A program made the position numbers and the translations under genes. A stretch of DNA of 64,000 nt from Lamprobacter modestohalophilus (GTDB lineage Bacteria; Pseudomonadota; Gammaproteobacteria; Chromatiales; Chromatiaceae), in NCBI RefSeq assembly GCF_016583905.1, contig NZ_NRRY01000013.1, forward strand, positions 43,486-107,485, given 5' to 3'. How positions within the stretch are numbered: the first letter of the stretch is position 1; each line of letters starts with the position of its first letter. Of the stretch, positions 36,895-47,402 are shown in pieces. Below the pieces are notes generated by a model that was given only the letters and a program-made list of their open reading frames with translations, ran no database searches and was not told the origin of the DNA.

Positions 36895-37464
36895 ATGCCG
36901 AAGCGAGAGTCCAACGACCGATTCAGTGAGCCCCGCTGTGGTCTGATCCTGGGCGGGGTGCGCTCCGGCAAGAGCCGGCTGGCCGAGCGGCTGGCGCGCG
37001 AGTCGGGGCTGCCGGTGACCTATCTGGCCACGGCCACCGCGAGTGATGGCGAGATGCGCGAGCGCATCGCTGCGCACCGGCAGCGCCGGCCGGCTAATTG
37101 GGCGCTGATCGAAGAGCCCTTGGCGCTGCCAGCAGCCTTGGCGTCCAGCTGCACGGCTGGCCACTGTGTGCTGGTCGAATGCCTGACCCTCTGGCTCGCC
37201 AATCTGCTCTGGGCCGAGCAGCCCGAGCGCCTAGACGCCGAGCTAGCGGCCTTGGATGCGCTGCTGCCCAGACTGCCGGGTCAGGTCATCTTCGTTGGCA
37301 ACGAGGTCAATATGGGCGTGATCCCGGTCAACGATCTGGCACGGCGCTACGGCGACCTCGCCGGCAGCCTGCATCAGCGCATTGCTGCCCAGGCTGATCA
37401 GGTGGTGCTGACGGTTGCCGGTCTGCCGTTGGTGCTGAAGGGGCCGGCGCTACCACCTCTTTGA
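36895..37464 (+). CDS. cobU: Adenosylcobinamide kinase / adenosylcobinamide-phosphate guanylyltransferase
   Basis: Bifunctional enzyme that phosphorylates adenosylcobinamide and adds GMP, 189 aa. P-loop GGVRSGKS at the start, then HRQRRPANW with its catalytic His, LVECLTLWLANLL, and FVGNEVNMGVIPVN. These are the signature positions of the family. It lies 95 bases after btuB in the same direction and is probably under the same riboswitch. The next cobamide gene, cobS, is separated from it by two unrelated genes. Confidence 0.92.
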   Translation: MPKRESNDRFSEPRCGLILGGVRSGKSRLAERLARESGLPVTYLATATASDGEMRERIAAHRQRRPANWALIEEPLALPAALASSCTAGHCVLVECLTLWLANLLWAEQPERLDAELAALDALLPRLPGQVIFVGNEVNMGVIPVNDLARRYGDLAGSLHQRIAAQADQVVLTVAGLPLVLKGPALPPL

Positions 37465-37472
37465 AATTTTGC

Positions 37473-37489
37473 GCCTCGACGAGCGAGGC
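37473..37489. terminator. Hairpin after cobU
   Basis: GCCTCG/CGAGGC stem with a 5-base loop, 9 bases after the cobU stop. A second, longer imperfect stem (GGTCC with GGACC) follows. There is no T-run, so termination is uncertain. Confidence 0.35.
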
Positions 37490-37659
37490 GGTCCTTAGCG
37501 CCCTCGGCGGACCGGTTTCAACGCCCATCGCGTGTCGCCACCTCAGGACGATGAGGCGGCTCGGTCACTCCGGTGGATAACGGCTTCGGCTGGATATCGT
37601 CGCTTGTGGGGCCACTGTCAGTGGTCACCTGAACCTGATGACCGTCCGAGGCCCTTCTG

Positions 37660-39861
37660 ATGTCTGAGATCGACCACAGCGCTGCTGATCGCTCACAGCA
37701 GCCGCGCAACCGGCTTGCTGAGACCACTAGCCCTTATCTGCAGCAGCATGCGGAGAACCCGGTCGATTGGTGGCCTTGGTGTGAGGAAGCGTTGGCGCTG
37801 GCGCGCTCCGAGCAGAAGCCGATCTTGCTCTCGATCGGCTACTCGGCCTGCCATTGGTGCCACGTGATGGCGCACGAGTCGTTCGAGGATGAGACCACCG
37901 CAAAGTTGATGAATCGGCTCTTCGTCAATATCAAGGTCGATCGTGAGGAGCGGCCGGATCTCGACAAGATCTACCAGACCGCGCATCAGCTGCTGGCCCA
38001 GCGCACTGGCGGTTGGCCGCTAACGGTGTTCCTGACGCCCGATGACCTGGCGCCGTTCTTTGCCGGCACCTATTTTCCGAAGACGCAGCGCCATGGCCTG
38101 CCGTCCTTCCAAGAGCTGCTGATCGGCGTCGAGCGCGCCTACCGTGAGAAACCGGAGGCGATCCGCGAGCAAAATGCGTCGCTCCGCGAGGCCCTGTCGC
38201 AGCTTGATCCGGCGCCGGGCGTGATGATCTCCGACCTGACGCCGCTCGATCAGGCGCGTCGACAGTTGGCCGGCAGCTTCGACAAGGTCAATGGTGGCTT
38301 TGGGCGCGCGCCGAAATTCCCGCATCCGACGAATCTCGAACTCTTACTGCGCCATCACGCAGCGACAGCGGCGGCCGGCAGCCCGGATCAGCAGGCGCGC
38401 GAGATGGCCTTGTTTACCTTGGAGCGGATGGTTCGAGGCGGCATGAACGACCAGCTCGCCGGCGGTTTCTGTCGCTACTCGGTCGATGATCAGTGGATGA
38501 TTCCGCACTTCGAGAAGATGCTCTACGACAACGGCCCGTTGCTGACGCTCTGCTGCGATGCCTGGCAGCTGAGCGGCGATCAGGTCTCTCGCGATGGGGT
38601 CTCTTGCGATCAGATATCTCGCGATCAGGTATTTCGCGACGCGGCCCTCGGCACCGCCGATTGGGTCATCGCCGAGATGCAGTCGGAGGAGGGTGGCTAT
38701 TTCTCGGCGCTTGACGCCGACAGCGAAGGCGAGGAGGGACGCTTCTATGTCTGGGATCTCGCGGAGATCGGCGCGCGGCTGAACGCCGATGAGCTGGCCT
38801 TGATCCGTCCGCTGTTCGGGCTGGATCGGGCGCCCAACTTCGAGGGCCGCTGGCATCTGCACGGCTATCGCCGTTTGGAGGAGGTCGCTGCCGAGCGGGG
38901 ACAGCAGGATCTCGAGGTCGCCAAAGGGCTGTTGACCAGCGCCAAGGCCAAGCTGCTCGCGGCGCGCGCGGAGCGTGTGCGTCCCGGGCGCGACGAGAAG
39001 GTGCTGACGGCTTGGAACGCGCTGATGATCAAGGGCATGCTGCGTGCTGGCCGGTTGCTGGGGCGGGAGGACTATCTGGACTCGGCGGATCGTGCGCTTG
39101 CCTTCATCAAGGCGACGCTCTGGCGCGATGGACGCTTGCTCGCTGTCTACAAGGACGGCAGGGCGCATCTGAACGCCTATCTGGACGATTACGCCTTCCT
39201 GCTCGATGCCTTGCTGGAGCGCCTGCAGACGCGCTTCCAGCCGGCTGATCTGGACTGGGCCCAAGCCCTGGCCGAGGTGCTGCTGAGCCAGTTTCAGGAT
39301 GAGGCCAACGGCGGCTTCTATTTTACCGCGGCCGATCACGAGGCGCTCCTGCTGCGGCCAAAGCCGATGGCCGACGAGTCGACGCCATCTGGTAATGGCA
39401 TCGCCGCGCTCAGCCTGCAGCGGCTTGGGCATCTGCTCGGCGAGCCGAGGTATCTCGATGCCACGGCGCGCACCCTCGGCGCGGCCGCGGATGCGATCCG
39501 GCGCCTACCTTATGCGCATGGCACCCTGCTGATGGCGCTGGACGAGCAGCTGAGTCCGCCAGAGATCATCGTGATTCGTGGCGGTCTCTTGGGCACTGAG
39601 CCGGAAGCAGGGTTCGGCTCAAAGGGGGTGGGCTACGACGAGATCGACAGATGGCAACAGCTCGCGCAACGCGACTACGCGCCGCGTCGGTTAACACTGG
39701 CGATCCCAGCTGAGTTCAGTGAGCTACCGCCAGCCTTGGCGGCCATGCATCCGAGCGAACGCGTACGAGCCTATCGCTGCCGCGGTACTCAGTGCGACGC
39801 ACCGATCGACGCTCTGGATCAGTTCGAGGTTGCGCTGATATCATCATCTACCCCGGTTTGA
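37660..39861 (+). CDS. Thioredoxin-domain DUF255 protein (YyaL/SPATA20-like)
   Basis: 733 aa. The N-terminal thioredoxin-like domain has the diagnostic NPVDWWPW and [16 protein letters not shown] with the CHWC pair, and [10 protein letters not shown]. The remainder is an (alpha/alpha)6-barrel of the N-acylglucosamine 2-epimerase type ([28 protein letters not shown]). The function of the family is not established. It contains a block of four 5-residue repeats ([20 protein letters not shown]) near residues 307-326 that looks like a recent expansion. It sits between cobU and cobS. Confidence 0.88.
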   Translation: MSEIDHSAADRSQQPRNRLAETTSPYLQQHAENPVDWWPWCEEALALARSEQKPILLSIGYSACHWCHVMAHESFEDETTAKLMNRLFVNIKVDREERPDLDKIYQTAHQLLAQRTGGWPLTVFLTPDDLAPFFAGTYFPKTQRHGLPSFQELLIGVERAYREKPEAIREQNASLREALSQLDPAPGVMISDLTPLDQARRQLAGSFDKVNGGFGRAPKFPHPTNLELLLRHHAATAAAGSPDQQAREMALFTLERMVRGGMNDQLAGGFCRYSVDDQWMIPHFEKMLYDNGPLLTLCCDAWQLSGDQVSRDGVSCDQISRDQVFRDAALGTADWVIAEMQSEEGGYFSALDADSEGEEGRFYVWDLAEIGARLNADELALIRPLFGLDRAPNFEGRWHLHGYRRLEEVAAERGQQDLEVAKGLLTSAKAKLLAARAERVRPGRDEKVLTAWNALMIKGMLRAGRLLGREDYLDSADRALAFIKATLWRDGRLLAVYKDGRAHLNAYLDDYAFLLDALLERLQTRFQPADLDWAQALAEVLLSQFQDEANGGFYFTAADHEALLLRPKPMADESTPSGNGIAALSLQRLGHLLGEPRYLDATARTLGAAADAIRRLPYAHGTLLMALDEQLSPPEIIVIRGGLLGTEPEAGFGSKGVGYDEIDRWQQLAQRDYAPRRLTLAIPAEFSELPPALAAMHPSERVRAYRCRGTQCDAPIDALDQFEVALISSSTPV
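38578..38637 (+). repeat. Four 15-bp tandem repeats in the DUF255 gene
   Basis: Units GATCAGGTCTCTCGC, GATGGGGTCTCTTGC, GATCAGATATCTCGC and GATCAGGTATTTCGC follow each other without gaps, in frame. They insert 20 residues in a helix-connecting region of the barrel. Confidence 0.9.
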
Positions 39862-39874
39862 AGGAGTCCTTAAG

Positions 39875-40801
39875 ATCGCTACCAGTTTGCTTGCTCTGAT
39901 CGACGACGTCGCCAGCGTCCTTGACGATGTCTCGATTCTCGCCAAGGTCGCCGCGCGCAAGACCGCCGGCGTGCTCGGTGATGACCTGGCGCTGAACGCG
40001 CAGCAGGTCACTGGCGTGCGCGCCGAGCGTGAACTGCCGGTGGTCTGGGCGGTGTTCAAAGGCTCACTCGTCAATAAGCTGATCTTGGTGCCGGCAGCCC
40101 TGCTGATCAGCGCGATCGCACCTTGGGCAATCACGCCATTGCTGATGGCCGGGGGCCTGTTCCTCTGCTATGAAGGCTTCGAGAAGCTGGCGCACAAGTA
40201 CCTCCACGACGCCGGGGCGGAGCAGGCCCATCAGAAAGAGATCGCCGAGGCCTTGGCCGATCCTCAGCTCGACCTCAAGACGCTGGAAAAAGACAAGATC
40301 AAGGGTGCCATCCGCACCGATTTCATCCTTTCAGCCGAGATCGTTGCGATCACGCTCGGTACCGTCGCCGGCGCGCCACTGTTGACCCGCGTGCTGGTGC
40401 TCTCTGGGATCGCGCTGCTGATGACCGTTGGTGTGTACGGACTCGTTGCCGGCATCGTCAAGCTCGACGATGCCGGGATGGCCCTGAACGAGACCGAAGG
40501 CGAGGCGGTGGCGGATCGGGCTAAGCGCGCGCTGGGGCGTGCGATCCTGTTTGTGGCGCCCTACCTGATGAAATTGTTGTCGGTGCTCGGGATGATCGCG
40601 ATGTTCTTGGTCGGTGGCGGTATCCTGGTCCATGGCATCCCGGCACTGCATCACGGGCTCGAGCACTTGGCGGAGGGGTTCGGTGGCATGCTTGGTGCGC
40701 TGACGCCGATGCTCATCAACGGCCTCGTCGGAGTCCTTGCCGGCGCCGCGGCTGTTGCTGTGGTGACTTGGGTTCAGCGTTGGCGTTCCGCCAGTGCCTG
40801 A
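39875..40801 (+). CDS. DUF808 inner-membrane protein, with an apparent ATC start codon
   Basis: About 308 aa, membrane protein of the DUF808/YedI family with several hydrophobic segments ([21 protein letters not shown] and later ones). Function unknown. The family starts MA(S/T)SLLALLDD. Here the codons read [11 protein letters not shown], with ATC at 39875 in the place of ATG. An AAGGAG ribosome site lies 8 bases upstream of that ATC. The first alternative start, TTG 39887, would be 20 bases from the site and would drop the conserved first residues. No ATG exists in this region. Either ATC is used or expression is poor. Confidence 0.8.
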   Translation: MATSLLALIDDVASVLDDVSILAKVAARKTAGVLGDDLALNAQQVTGVRAERELPVVWAVFKGSLVNKLILVPAALLISAIAPWAITPLLMAGGLFLCYEGFEKLAHKYLHDAGAEQAHQKEIAEALADPQLDLKTLEKDKIKGAIRTDFILSAEIVAITLGTVAGAPLLTRVLVLSGIALLMTVGVYGLVAGIVKLDDAGMALNETEGEAVADRAKRALGRAILFVAPYLMKLLSVLGMIAMFLVGGGILVHGIPALHHGLEHLAEGFGGMLGALTPMLINGLVGVLAGAAAVAVVTWVQRWRSASA

Positions 40802-40846
40802 GTGCTTGTTGAGTCCTAAGGCTCATGGCGCAGCGCAACGCCGGAT

Positions 40847-40867
40847 AATGAATCGCGTGAGATTCAC
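40847..40867. repeat. 18-bp palindrome TGAATC-N6-GATTCA, copy A
   Basis: Read on the minus strand the core is GTGAATCTCACGCGATTCAT, which differs at one base from 52511-52530. It lies between DUF808 and cobS. It may be a protein-binding site, a small repeat or a weak terminator. Confidence 0.55.
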
Positions 40868-41023
40868 TTTAGTACAAGGATTCGCCGCGCTTGCGCAAGA
40901 CAATGATCGTGATTCCCACTGTTAGTGCTCTTGGTTGGCAACGAGAGCAGGCTAACCGGAGGCGAAGGTTTGAGCGTGGACTGACCGGCCGTGCTGCTTG
41001 CCTCAGATGATGGGGGGCACAGG

Positions 41024-41830
41024 GTGAAGCTGCTTCGGGATCTCCTGATTCCCTGCCTGGTCGCTATGCGCTTTCTGACGCGACTACCACTGCCCGCGAC
41101 GAGCGATGCGAGCCCGCTCGAGGTGGCCCCGGTGACCCTGGGCCGTTCGGCACTCTGCTATCCGCTCGTCGGCCTGTTGCTTGGCGCATTGTTGCTTCTG
41201 CTCTGGCTCGGAGTGAGCAGCCTGCCTGCCGAAGCGCCGCCGCTGGCGACTGCTGCGTTGTTGCTCGCAGGCTGGGTCTGGAGCACCGGCGGTTTGCACC
41301 TAGACGGGCTCGGCGACTGTGCCGATGCCTGGGTGGGTGGGCTTGGCAGCCGCGAACGTACCCTGAAGATCCTCAAGGACCCGCTGACCGGCTCGATGGG
41401 CGTGGTCGCGCTGGTGCTGATCCTGTTGGTCAAGTTCGCGGCGCTTGCCTCCTTGCCGCTGGGGCTAGCGGGCGCGTTGGTCCTTTTGCTGACGCCGGCG
41501 CTGGCGCGGGCGCAGCTGCTCGCATTACCGCTGACCACCGTCTCGGCGCGCCCCGATGGTTTGGGCGCTGCGCTGCAGCAACGCCTTCCACGCCATGGCG
41601 CCAGCCTCGTGCTCGTTCTGAGCGGGTTGCTCGCCCTGCTGTTGTTTGCAAGCGCTGGCCATTGGGCGCTTGGCGTCGCGCTGGTTGTCACTGCGGGACT
41701 GTTGCTGGTTGTCTGGCGGCGCAGCATGCTGGAGCGTCTTGGTGGCTTCACCGGTGATACGGCGGGTGCCTTGGTCGAACTGACCGAAGCCGCATTGTTG
41801 TTGGCCGCTGTGCTGCTGATCGCGGACTGA
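41024..41830 (+). CDS. cobS: Adenosylcobinamide-GDP ribazoletransferase (cobalamin synthase)
   Basis: Membrane enzyme that joins adenosylcobinamide-GDP and alpha-ribazole. Conserved FLTRLPLP near the N-terminus, GWVWSTGGLHLDGLGDCADAW (a metal-binding motif) and KILKDPLTGSMGVVAL. Seven or so hydrophobic segments. GTG 41024 has a GGGGGG ribosome-like stretch 6-8 bases ahead and gives the usual N-terminus; the frame is open to 40991. It completes the corrinoid salvage set with btuB and cobU. Confidence 0.9.
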   Translation: MKLLRDLLIPCLVAMRFLTRLPLPATSDASPLEVAPVTLGRSALCYPLVGLLLGALLLLLWLGVSSLPAEAPPLATAALLLAGWVWSTGGLHLDGLGDCADAWVGGLGSRERTLKILKDPLTGSMGVVALVLILLVKFAALASLPLGLAGALVLLLTPALARAQLLALPLTTVSARPDGLGAALQQRLPRHGASLVLVLSGLLALLLFASAGHWALGVALVVTAGLLLVVWRRSMLERLGGFTGDTAGALVELTEAALLLAAVLLIAD

Positions 41831-42010
41831 TTGGTTCAGTTTGGTTTAGCTTCGCCCAGATTTGCTCAGCGATTTCGGCAGCATGAACTGCTGTCGCCCG
41901 CTTACCGCGACGGCTCTGCGCCAAGCGAGCCCGACCGCGAAAACCTTCATCTCGACCCGAGGCGTGTCGATTTCGCCCAGCACTCGCGAGCATCACGTAA
42001 CATCAAACGC

Positions 42011-43414
42011 ATGTGTGACACCCATCTCAGCCTGTGCGAGGAGTGCGATCTGCTACAGCGCAGCCCGCCGCTGCCGCCGCGTGGATCATCACGCTGTGTG
42101 CGCTGCGGTCACCAACTGCATCGACATCGGCCGGCGAGCCTCGATCGCACCCTAGCTTTCGCCCTGACTGGGCTAATCCTGTTCATCGTCGCCAACAGTT
42201 TTCCGTTCCTCTCGTTCGAGATGCAGGGGCAGCGCACTGAGACCACGCTCTTCAGCGGTGTCGCCGATCTCACCGAGCAGGGTAAAGGGGAGGTGGCCGC
42301 GGTGGTCTTCTTCACCGCCATCCTCGCCCCGGGGCTTCAATTGTTGCTGTTGCTGATGGTATTGGCGCCGTTGAAGCTCGGCCGCGGGCTGCCGCCGGGC
42401 TATCCGACGCTGTTTCGCTGGTTCAAGACCATGGTGCCTTGGGGCATGATGGATGTATTCCTGATCGGCATCCTGGTGTCGGTGGTCAAGCTTGCCGATA
42501 TGGCGACCATCGTTCCTGGAACCTCGCTGTTCGCCTTCGTGATCCTGATCTTCGTGCTGGCTGCGGCTCAGGCTTCGTTAGATCCGGATATCGTTTGGGA
42601 ACGGGTGCCGCTGCCAGAGCGGGTGAGGCGGCCGCCGCGCGCTGGCGAGCCGGTGCTCGGCTGCGATGTCTGTGAGTTGGTGGTCCCGGAACAGGAGGCG
42701 CTGCGCGACGACAGGATCAGTTCGACATTTGGGGTGCAGTTCCTGCGCTGCCCGCGTTGTCGCGATATCCTGCATCATCGTAAGCCGATGAGCCTTCAGC
42801 GTACCTGGGCACTGGTGCTGGCTGCGCTCGCGTTCTACATCCCGGCCAATGTCTATCCGGTGATGACGGTTACCAGCCTCGGGCAGACGCAATCGGATAC
42901 CATCTTGAGTGGTGTCGTCTTCCTGCTCGATCACGGCATGTTGCCTTTGGCTGCCATCCTGTTCATTGCGAGTATCTTCGTGCCGTTGTTAAAGCTGTTG
43001 ATCCTGATCTTCCTCCTGCTCTCGGTGCAATTCGGCTCGCGCTGGCGCCCGCGCGATCGCACCCGGCTCTATCGGATCACCGAGGCCATCGGCCGCTGGT
43101 CGATGGTGGATGTCTACGTGGTGACGATCTTGGTGGCGCTGGTGCATCTGGGCAATCTGGCCAGTATCCAGGCCGAGGCAGGCGCGGTGTTCTTCTGTGC
43201 GGTGGTCATCCTGACCATGTTCGCGGCCATGGCCTTCGACCCGCGGCTGATTTGGGACGCCGCCGGTCAGAACGCCGAGGGCCCGGGTGAGCTGTCAACC
43301 CGGATTCAGGCGCAGCAGACGGGCGGCTCTCGCGACGAGACGCCAGACGGCGCGCGGCGCGAGCAGGCCCGCGCCTGGCACTCGATTGGCAAGGCCCTGT
43401 CCGATGCCAACTGA
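42011..43414 (+). CDS. pqiA: Intermembrane transport protein PqiA
   Basis: 467-aa membrane protein of the Pqi lipid-transport system. Two homologous halves, each with a cytoplasmic zinc-ribbon-like pair (CEECDLLQ...CVRCGHQL and CDVCELVV...CPRCRDIL), then about four membrane segments. ATG 42011 was chosen because family members begin close to the first Cys pair; the frame extends upstream to 41831 without a typical N-terminus. The gene overlaps pqiB by 11 bases. Role: moving lipids between inner and outer membrane with PqiB and PqiC. Confidence 0.9.
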   Translation: MCDTHLSLCEECDLLQRSPPLPPRGSSRCVRCGHQLHRHRPASLDRTLAFALTGLILFIVANSFPFLSFEMQGQRTETTLFSGVADLTEQGKGEVAAVVFFTAILAPGLQLLLLLMVLAPLKLGRGLPPGYPTLFRWFKTMVPWGMMDVFLIGILVSVVKLADMATIVPGTSLFAFVILIFVLAAAQASLDPDIVWERVPLPERVRRPPRAGEPVLGCDVCELVVPEQEALRDDRISSTFGVQFLRCPRCRDILHHRKPMSLQRTWALVLAALAFYIPANVYPVMTVTSLGQTQSDTILSGVVFLLDHGMLPLAAILFIASIFVPLLKLLILIFLLLSVQFGSRWRPRDRTRLYRITEAIGRWSMVDVYVVTILVALVHLGNLASIQAEAGAVFFCAVVILTMFAAMAFDPRLIWDAAGQNAEGPGELSTRIQAQQTGGSRDETPDGARREQARAWHSIGKALSDAN

Positions 43415-45125
43415 TTCAGCGCACACAGAATCAGGCCACACGGGGGGCCCAGCGAGCGAGGTGCTGAGCGAGCGCGACACCTCGGCACTCCCCGAGGCTC
43501 AGGTGGTCAAGGCCGACCGGCTCTCTCTGGTTTGGCTGCTGCCGATCCTGGCCTTGATCGTGGGTGGCTGGCTTGCCTACAAGACCTGGTCGGAGCAGGG
43601 TCCGACCATCAGCATCAGCTTTAAGGATGCCTCGGGGCTGCAGGCCGGCAAGACCAAGGTCAAGTTCAAGGACGTCAATATCGGCCAGGTGACGGCCATT
43701 CATGTCACCGAAGACCTGCAAGCTGTCAAGATCACGGCCCAGTTGACCAGCGGCTCCGAGCGCTATCTGACCGACCAGACCCGCTTCTGGGTCGCGCGGC
43801 CGCGCATTACCGCGAGCCGGGTGTCGGGTCTGGAGACGCTGCTCTCCGGCGCCTACATCGCGATCGATCCCGTCACCGACGGCAAGCCGAGCCGCCAGTT
43901 TAAAGGCCTGCCTGAGCCGCCAGTGATCACGACCGATGAGCCAGGCACGCGCTTTCGGCTACGTTCGCAGACGCTCGGCTCGCTCAACCTAGGCTCGCCG
44001 GTCTATTACCGACACATTCAGGTCGGACAGGTGGTGAATTACGCGCTCGATGCGGACGGTGATGCGGTGACCATCGATATCTTCATCACCAAGCCACACG
44101 ACCGCCTGGTGTTCGTGAACACGAGGTTCTGGAACGCCAGTGGCATCGATCTATCGCTCACCGCTGATGGTGTCAACCTGGATACCGAATCCCTGGTCTC
44201 GGTGCTGCTCGGCGGTATTGCCTTCGACACCCCCGACACCCTCGAGACCAAGGGGGCGCCGGCAACGGCCGATGAGTTTTTCCCGCTGTATGCGAGTCGT
44301 GCCGACGCGCATGAGCGTATCTACCTGAACAAGCAACGCTACCTGATGGTCTTCACGGGCTCGGTGCGCGGGCTCAGCGTCGGTGCGCCGGTGGTGCTGC
44401 AGGGCATCCAGATCGGGCAGGTGTTAGACATCCAATTGCGTTTCGATCCCGGTCAGCTCGCGTTTTCGATCCCAGTGCTGATCGAGATCGAGCCTGAGCG
44501 GATCACTGTGGCCGACGGGGTCGAAAAGGCCCTGGTCAATGACCCGGATCTCCTCAACAACCTGATCGCGGCGGGTATGCGCGGCCAGCTCAAGACCGGT
44601 AGCCTGCTGACGGGCCAACTCTACGTGGACCTGGATTTCCACCAAGACGCCCCCGATGCGGTCCTGCGTGAGCAGAATGGCTATCGTGTGCTACCGACAG
44701 TACCGGCGCCGATTGAGGAGGTGACGACAAAGGTGAAGAACATCCTCACCAAGATCGACGCATTGCCGCTGGCGAAGATTGGAGACGATCTCAGCAGCAT
44801 CCTTGGCAGCACGCGCGGGCTCGTTGACTCCACCGAGACTAAGCAGGCGCTCAAAGAGCTCGAGCAGGCGATCACCGATCTAACCTCGATCGCCAACCAG
44901 TTGAACAGCCGAATTGCGCCGGAGCTGACGACGATCTTGGGCCAAAGCCGAGCGATGGTTGCGAATATCAACGAACTGATCGGGGCAGAGGCCCCCCTGA
45001 GCGTCGAAAGCGTGCGTACAATACGCGACATCGGCGCCGCGGCGCGCTCGATCCGCACCTTCGCGGATTACTTGGACCGACATCCAGAGGCCCTGATTCG
45101 GGGTAAAGGGGGCATGCAGCGATGA
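43404..45125 (+). CDS. pqiB: Intermembrane transport protein PqiB (three MCE domains)
   Basis: 573 aa. One membrane anchor (LSLVWLLPILALIVGGWLAYK), then three MCE domains: starting at ISISFKDASGLQAGKTKVKF, at TRFRLRSQTLGSLNLGSPVYY, and at RYLMVFTGSVRGLSVGAPVV. The C-terminal helices (LKELEQAITDLTSIANQL) form the tube-like needle seen in PqiB. The start ATG 43404 lies inside the end of pqiA, and the stop overlaps the start of pqiC in ATGA. It spans the periplasm to carry lipids. Confidence 0.92.
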   Translation: MPTDSAHTESGHTGGPASEVLSERDTSALPEAQVVKADRLSLVWLLPILALIVGGWLAYKTWSEQGPTISISFKDASGLQAGKTKVKFKDVNIGQVTAIHVTEDLQAVKITAQLTSGSERYLTDQTRFWVARPRITASRVSGLETLLSGAYIAIDPVTDGKPSRQFKGLPEPPVITTDEPGTRFRLRSQTLGSLNLGSPVYYRHIQVGQVVNYALDADGDAVTIDIFITKPHDRLVFVNTRFWNASGIDLSLTADGVNLDTESLVSVLLGGIAFDTPDTLETKGAPATADEFFPLYASRADAHERIYLNKQRYLMVFTGSVRGLSVGAPVVLQGIQIGQVLDIQLRFDPGQLAFSIPVLIEIEPERITVADGVEKALVNDPDLLNNLIAAGMRGQLKTGSLLTGQLYVDLDFHQDAPDAVLREQNGYRVLPTVPAPIEEVTTKVKNILTKIDALPLAKIGDDLSSILGSTRGLVDSTETKQALKELEQAITDLTSIANQLNSRIAPELTTILGQSRAMVANINELIGAEAPLSVESVRTIRDIGAAARSIRTFADYLDRHPEALIRGKGGMQR

Positions 45126-45829
45126 GGTATTCAATAACAATCCGGCTGCTCATGCTGCTGTGCCTTGGGCTGCTGGGCGCCTGCGCCACCTCCCCACCGT
45201 CGCGCTTCTATGTGCTGACGCCGTTGCCTGAGGCGGATAGCCGCAACAGCGATATCCGAGGTGGCAACCTGTCGATTGGGATCGGCCCGGTGGTCTTCCC
45301 GCAGTTTCTCGATCGCCCGCAGCTGGTGGTGCGCGACGGTTACAACCGGTTGGACCTGGAAGAGTTCAACCGTTGGGGCGGCACGTTACAGGATGACTTT
45401 CTTCGCGTCTGGGGCCAAAACCTGGGCCATCTGCTCGACACCAGCCGTATCCTGATCTTTCCCTCCGAGTCGCGGGCACCGCTCGATTTCCGCATCACCG
45501 CGGAGGTCGTCAACTTCGAAGGACGCCAGGGTGGGGAGGCGGTGCTGAATGTGCGCTGGGCGGTGATGGACCCGCGCCTGGAGCAGACCTTGGCCTCGCG
45601 CGATGATCTCTACCGCTGTCCGATCCAATCCGTGCCTGCGGACGCGGCTGGCGCTCAAGCGCCATCCGTCGGTGGGCTGATGAAAACGGCCGATGCTGGG
45701 CAGGATTCCGAGGCCATCGTGGCCGCGATGAGCCGATGTCTGGGGCGTTTTAGCCGTGATGTGGCTGCGGTACTGAAGGCGCTGCCCAAGCCGCAGCCGC
45801 CACCGCCACCTTCGAGTCAGGGCTTCTAG
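45122..45829 (+). CDS. pqiC: PqiC-type outer-membrane lipoprotein
   Basis: 235 aa, ABC-type transport auxiliary lipoprotein family (DUF330). Lipobox LLGAC near residue 20, then the typical SRFYVLTPL, IGIGPVVFPQFLDRPQLVVR and FNRWGGTLQDDFLRVWGQNL. It should be the outer-membrane partner of PqiB. Overlaps pqiB by 4 bases. A proline-rich C-terminal tail (PKPQPPPPPSS) is extra. Confidence 0.9.
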   Translation: MRYSITIRLLMLLCLGLLGACATSPPSRFYVLTPLPEADSRNSDIRGGNLSIGIGPVVFPQFLDRPQLVVRDGYNRLDLEEFNRWGGTLQDDFLRVWGQNLGHLLDTSRILIFPSESRAPLDFRITAEVVNFEGRQGGEAVLNVRWAVMDPRLEQTLASRDDLYRCPIQSVPADAAGAQAPSVGGLMKTADAGQDSEAIVAAMSRCLGRFSRDVAAVLKALPKPQPPPPPSSQGF

Positions 45830-45881
45830 TCGCCTCGTTCTTCGACCTTGCTACAGTTTCTATCTTGAGGAGTCAGCACTG

Positions 45882-47402
45882 ATGAGTCGGACGCAATCGC
45901 AACCTGGATCAGGCGCCGGATGCGCGCTGATCGATGGGGATGACAAACAGCCAGGCGATCGTCCATTGATCGCGATCAGAGGCCTGCTGCGGAAGCGTTC
46001 GCTGGTCTGGTCGTTGTTTCTCGGAACTGTGCTTCTGGCTGCAACTGGAGCCGTTGTTGCCACCGACGACAGCTCGAGCAAGGGGGGTAAGGACGACAAG
46101 GCAGGTGCGGAAAAGGCACCACCGCCCTCGGTCGTGGTTGCGGCTATCGAGCTGCAAGATGTCGCCGACGAGCGTCGCTACATTGGCACCATCAAGGCCA
46201 TCCAGTCGGTCGATGTGCGGGCGCGGGTCGAGGGCTTCTTGGATCAGGTCGCGTTTGAACAGGGGCGCACAGTCGAGGCCGGCCAGCTGCTCTACCAGAT
46301 CGAACAGGATCAGTATCAGGCCGCCTTGGCGAGTGCCGAAGGCCAGTTGGCGACCGCACAGGCGTCATTGGCGAGCGCTAAGGCAACCCTGGAAGACAAA
46401 CAGGCCGATTTCGAGCGCTTTGCGGCGCTCGTGAAAAAAGGCGACACCTCGCAGACCAACTTCGACCGCGCCAAGGCGCAACGCGACGAGGCGCAGGCGA
46501 ACGTTGAGAGCGCTCATGCCAGTATCAAACAGGCGCAGGCTGCGATTGATCAAGCCAAGATCAATCTCGGCTATACCACCATCTCCAGCCCGATCGCCGG
46601 CCGCATCGGTGCGACCAAGTACACCCAAGGCAACCTGGTCAACCCGAGCAGCGGCACCTTGGCCACGGTGGTGCAGCTTGATCCAATCCGCGCCGTGTTC
46701 TCGATTCCAAGTGCCGATTTCGTGCGTATTCAAGAGAAGGTTGCTGACGACGGAGCCGACCATGCGCGGGATCTGTTCGTTCCCGAGCTGATCCTGCCAA
46801 CCGGCAAGACCTATGACCAGAAAGGCAAGGTCTCTTTCGCCGACAACCAAGTCAATCCGGCCACCGGGACGATTCCGATCTACGCCGACTTTCCGAATGC
46901 GGATCGGCTGCTACTGCCCGGCCAGTTCGTGACCGCGGTGGTGCGCTCGGCTGAGACCAAACAGGAGCCGGTGGTGCCGGCCTCGGCGATTCTCCGCACC
47001 CGCGATGGCGAGCAGGTCTACTTGGTTGGCAAAGACAATCGCGTTGAGCAACGCACCATCAAGACCGGCATTCAGGTTGGCACCGGCTATGCCGTCACAT
47101 CTGGTCTGCAAACCGGAGAGATCGTCATCGTCTCAGGCGTGCAAAAGGTCAAACCGGGCATGGAGGTGACGCCAGTAAAAGAGAGCGAAGCTGGAGGTAA
47201 GGGCGCCGCCGAGGGCAAGAGTGCGGCCAACAATAAGAGCGCGGCCGAGGGCAATAGCGCAGCTGACAGTCAGAGTGGCGGCGACGCCTCTAACGGTTCT
47301 AGCGCGTCTGGTGATTCAACGAGCGCAGCGAACTCGAGCGCTTCTGGCGCATCCGGCTCTGCGGCGTCAGCTAACAGTCATGGCGCGAGCGACTCGAAAT
47401 GA
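45882..47402 (+). CDS. RND efflux periplasmic adaptor (AcrA/MexA type)
   Basis: 506 aa. Membrane anchor ([17 protein letters not shown]), followed by the two lipoyl halves ([22 protein letters not shown] and [22 protein letters not shown]), an alpha-hairpin, and beta-barrel and membrane-proximal domains ([15 protein letters not shown]). A GAGGAG ribosome site sits ahead of the ATG. The last 75 residues are a low-complexity Ser/Ala/Asn/Gly tail not present in the family. It overlaps the RND pump by 4 bases (ATGA). Confidence 0.92.
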   Translation: MSRTQSQPGSGAGCALIDGDDKQPGDRPLIAIRGLLRKRSLVWSLFLGTVLLAATGAVVATDDSSSKGGKDDKAGAEKAPPPSVVVAAIELQDVADERRYIGTIKAIQSVDVRARVEGFLDQVAFEQGRTVEAGQLLYQIEQDQYQAALASAEGQLATAQASLASAKATLEDKQADFERFAALVKKGDTSQTNFDRAKAQRDEAQANVESAHASIKQAQAAIDQAKINLGYTTISSPIAGRIGATKYTQGNLVNPSSGTLATVVQLDPIRAVFSIPSADFVRIQEKVADDGADHARDLFVPELILPTGKTYDQKGKVSFADNQVNPATGTIPIYADFPNADRLLLPGQFVTAVVRSAETKQEPVVPASAILRTRDGEQVYLVGKDNRVEQRTIKTGIQVGTGYAVTSGLQTGEIVIVSGVQKVKPGMEVTPVKESEAGGKGAAEGKSAANNKSAAEGNSAADSQSGGDASNGSSASGDSTSAANSSASGASGSAASANSHGASDSK

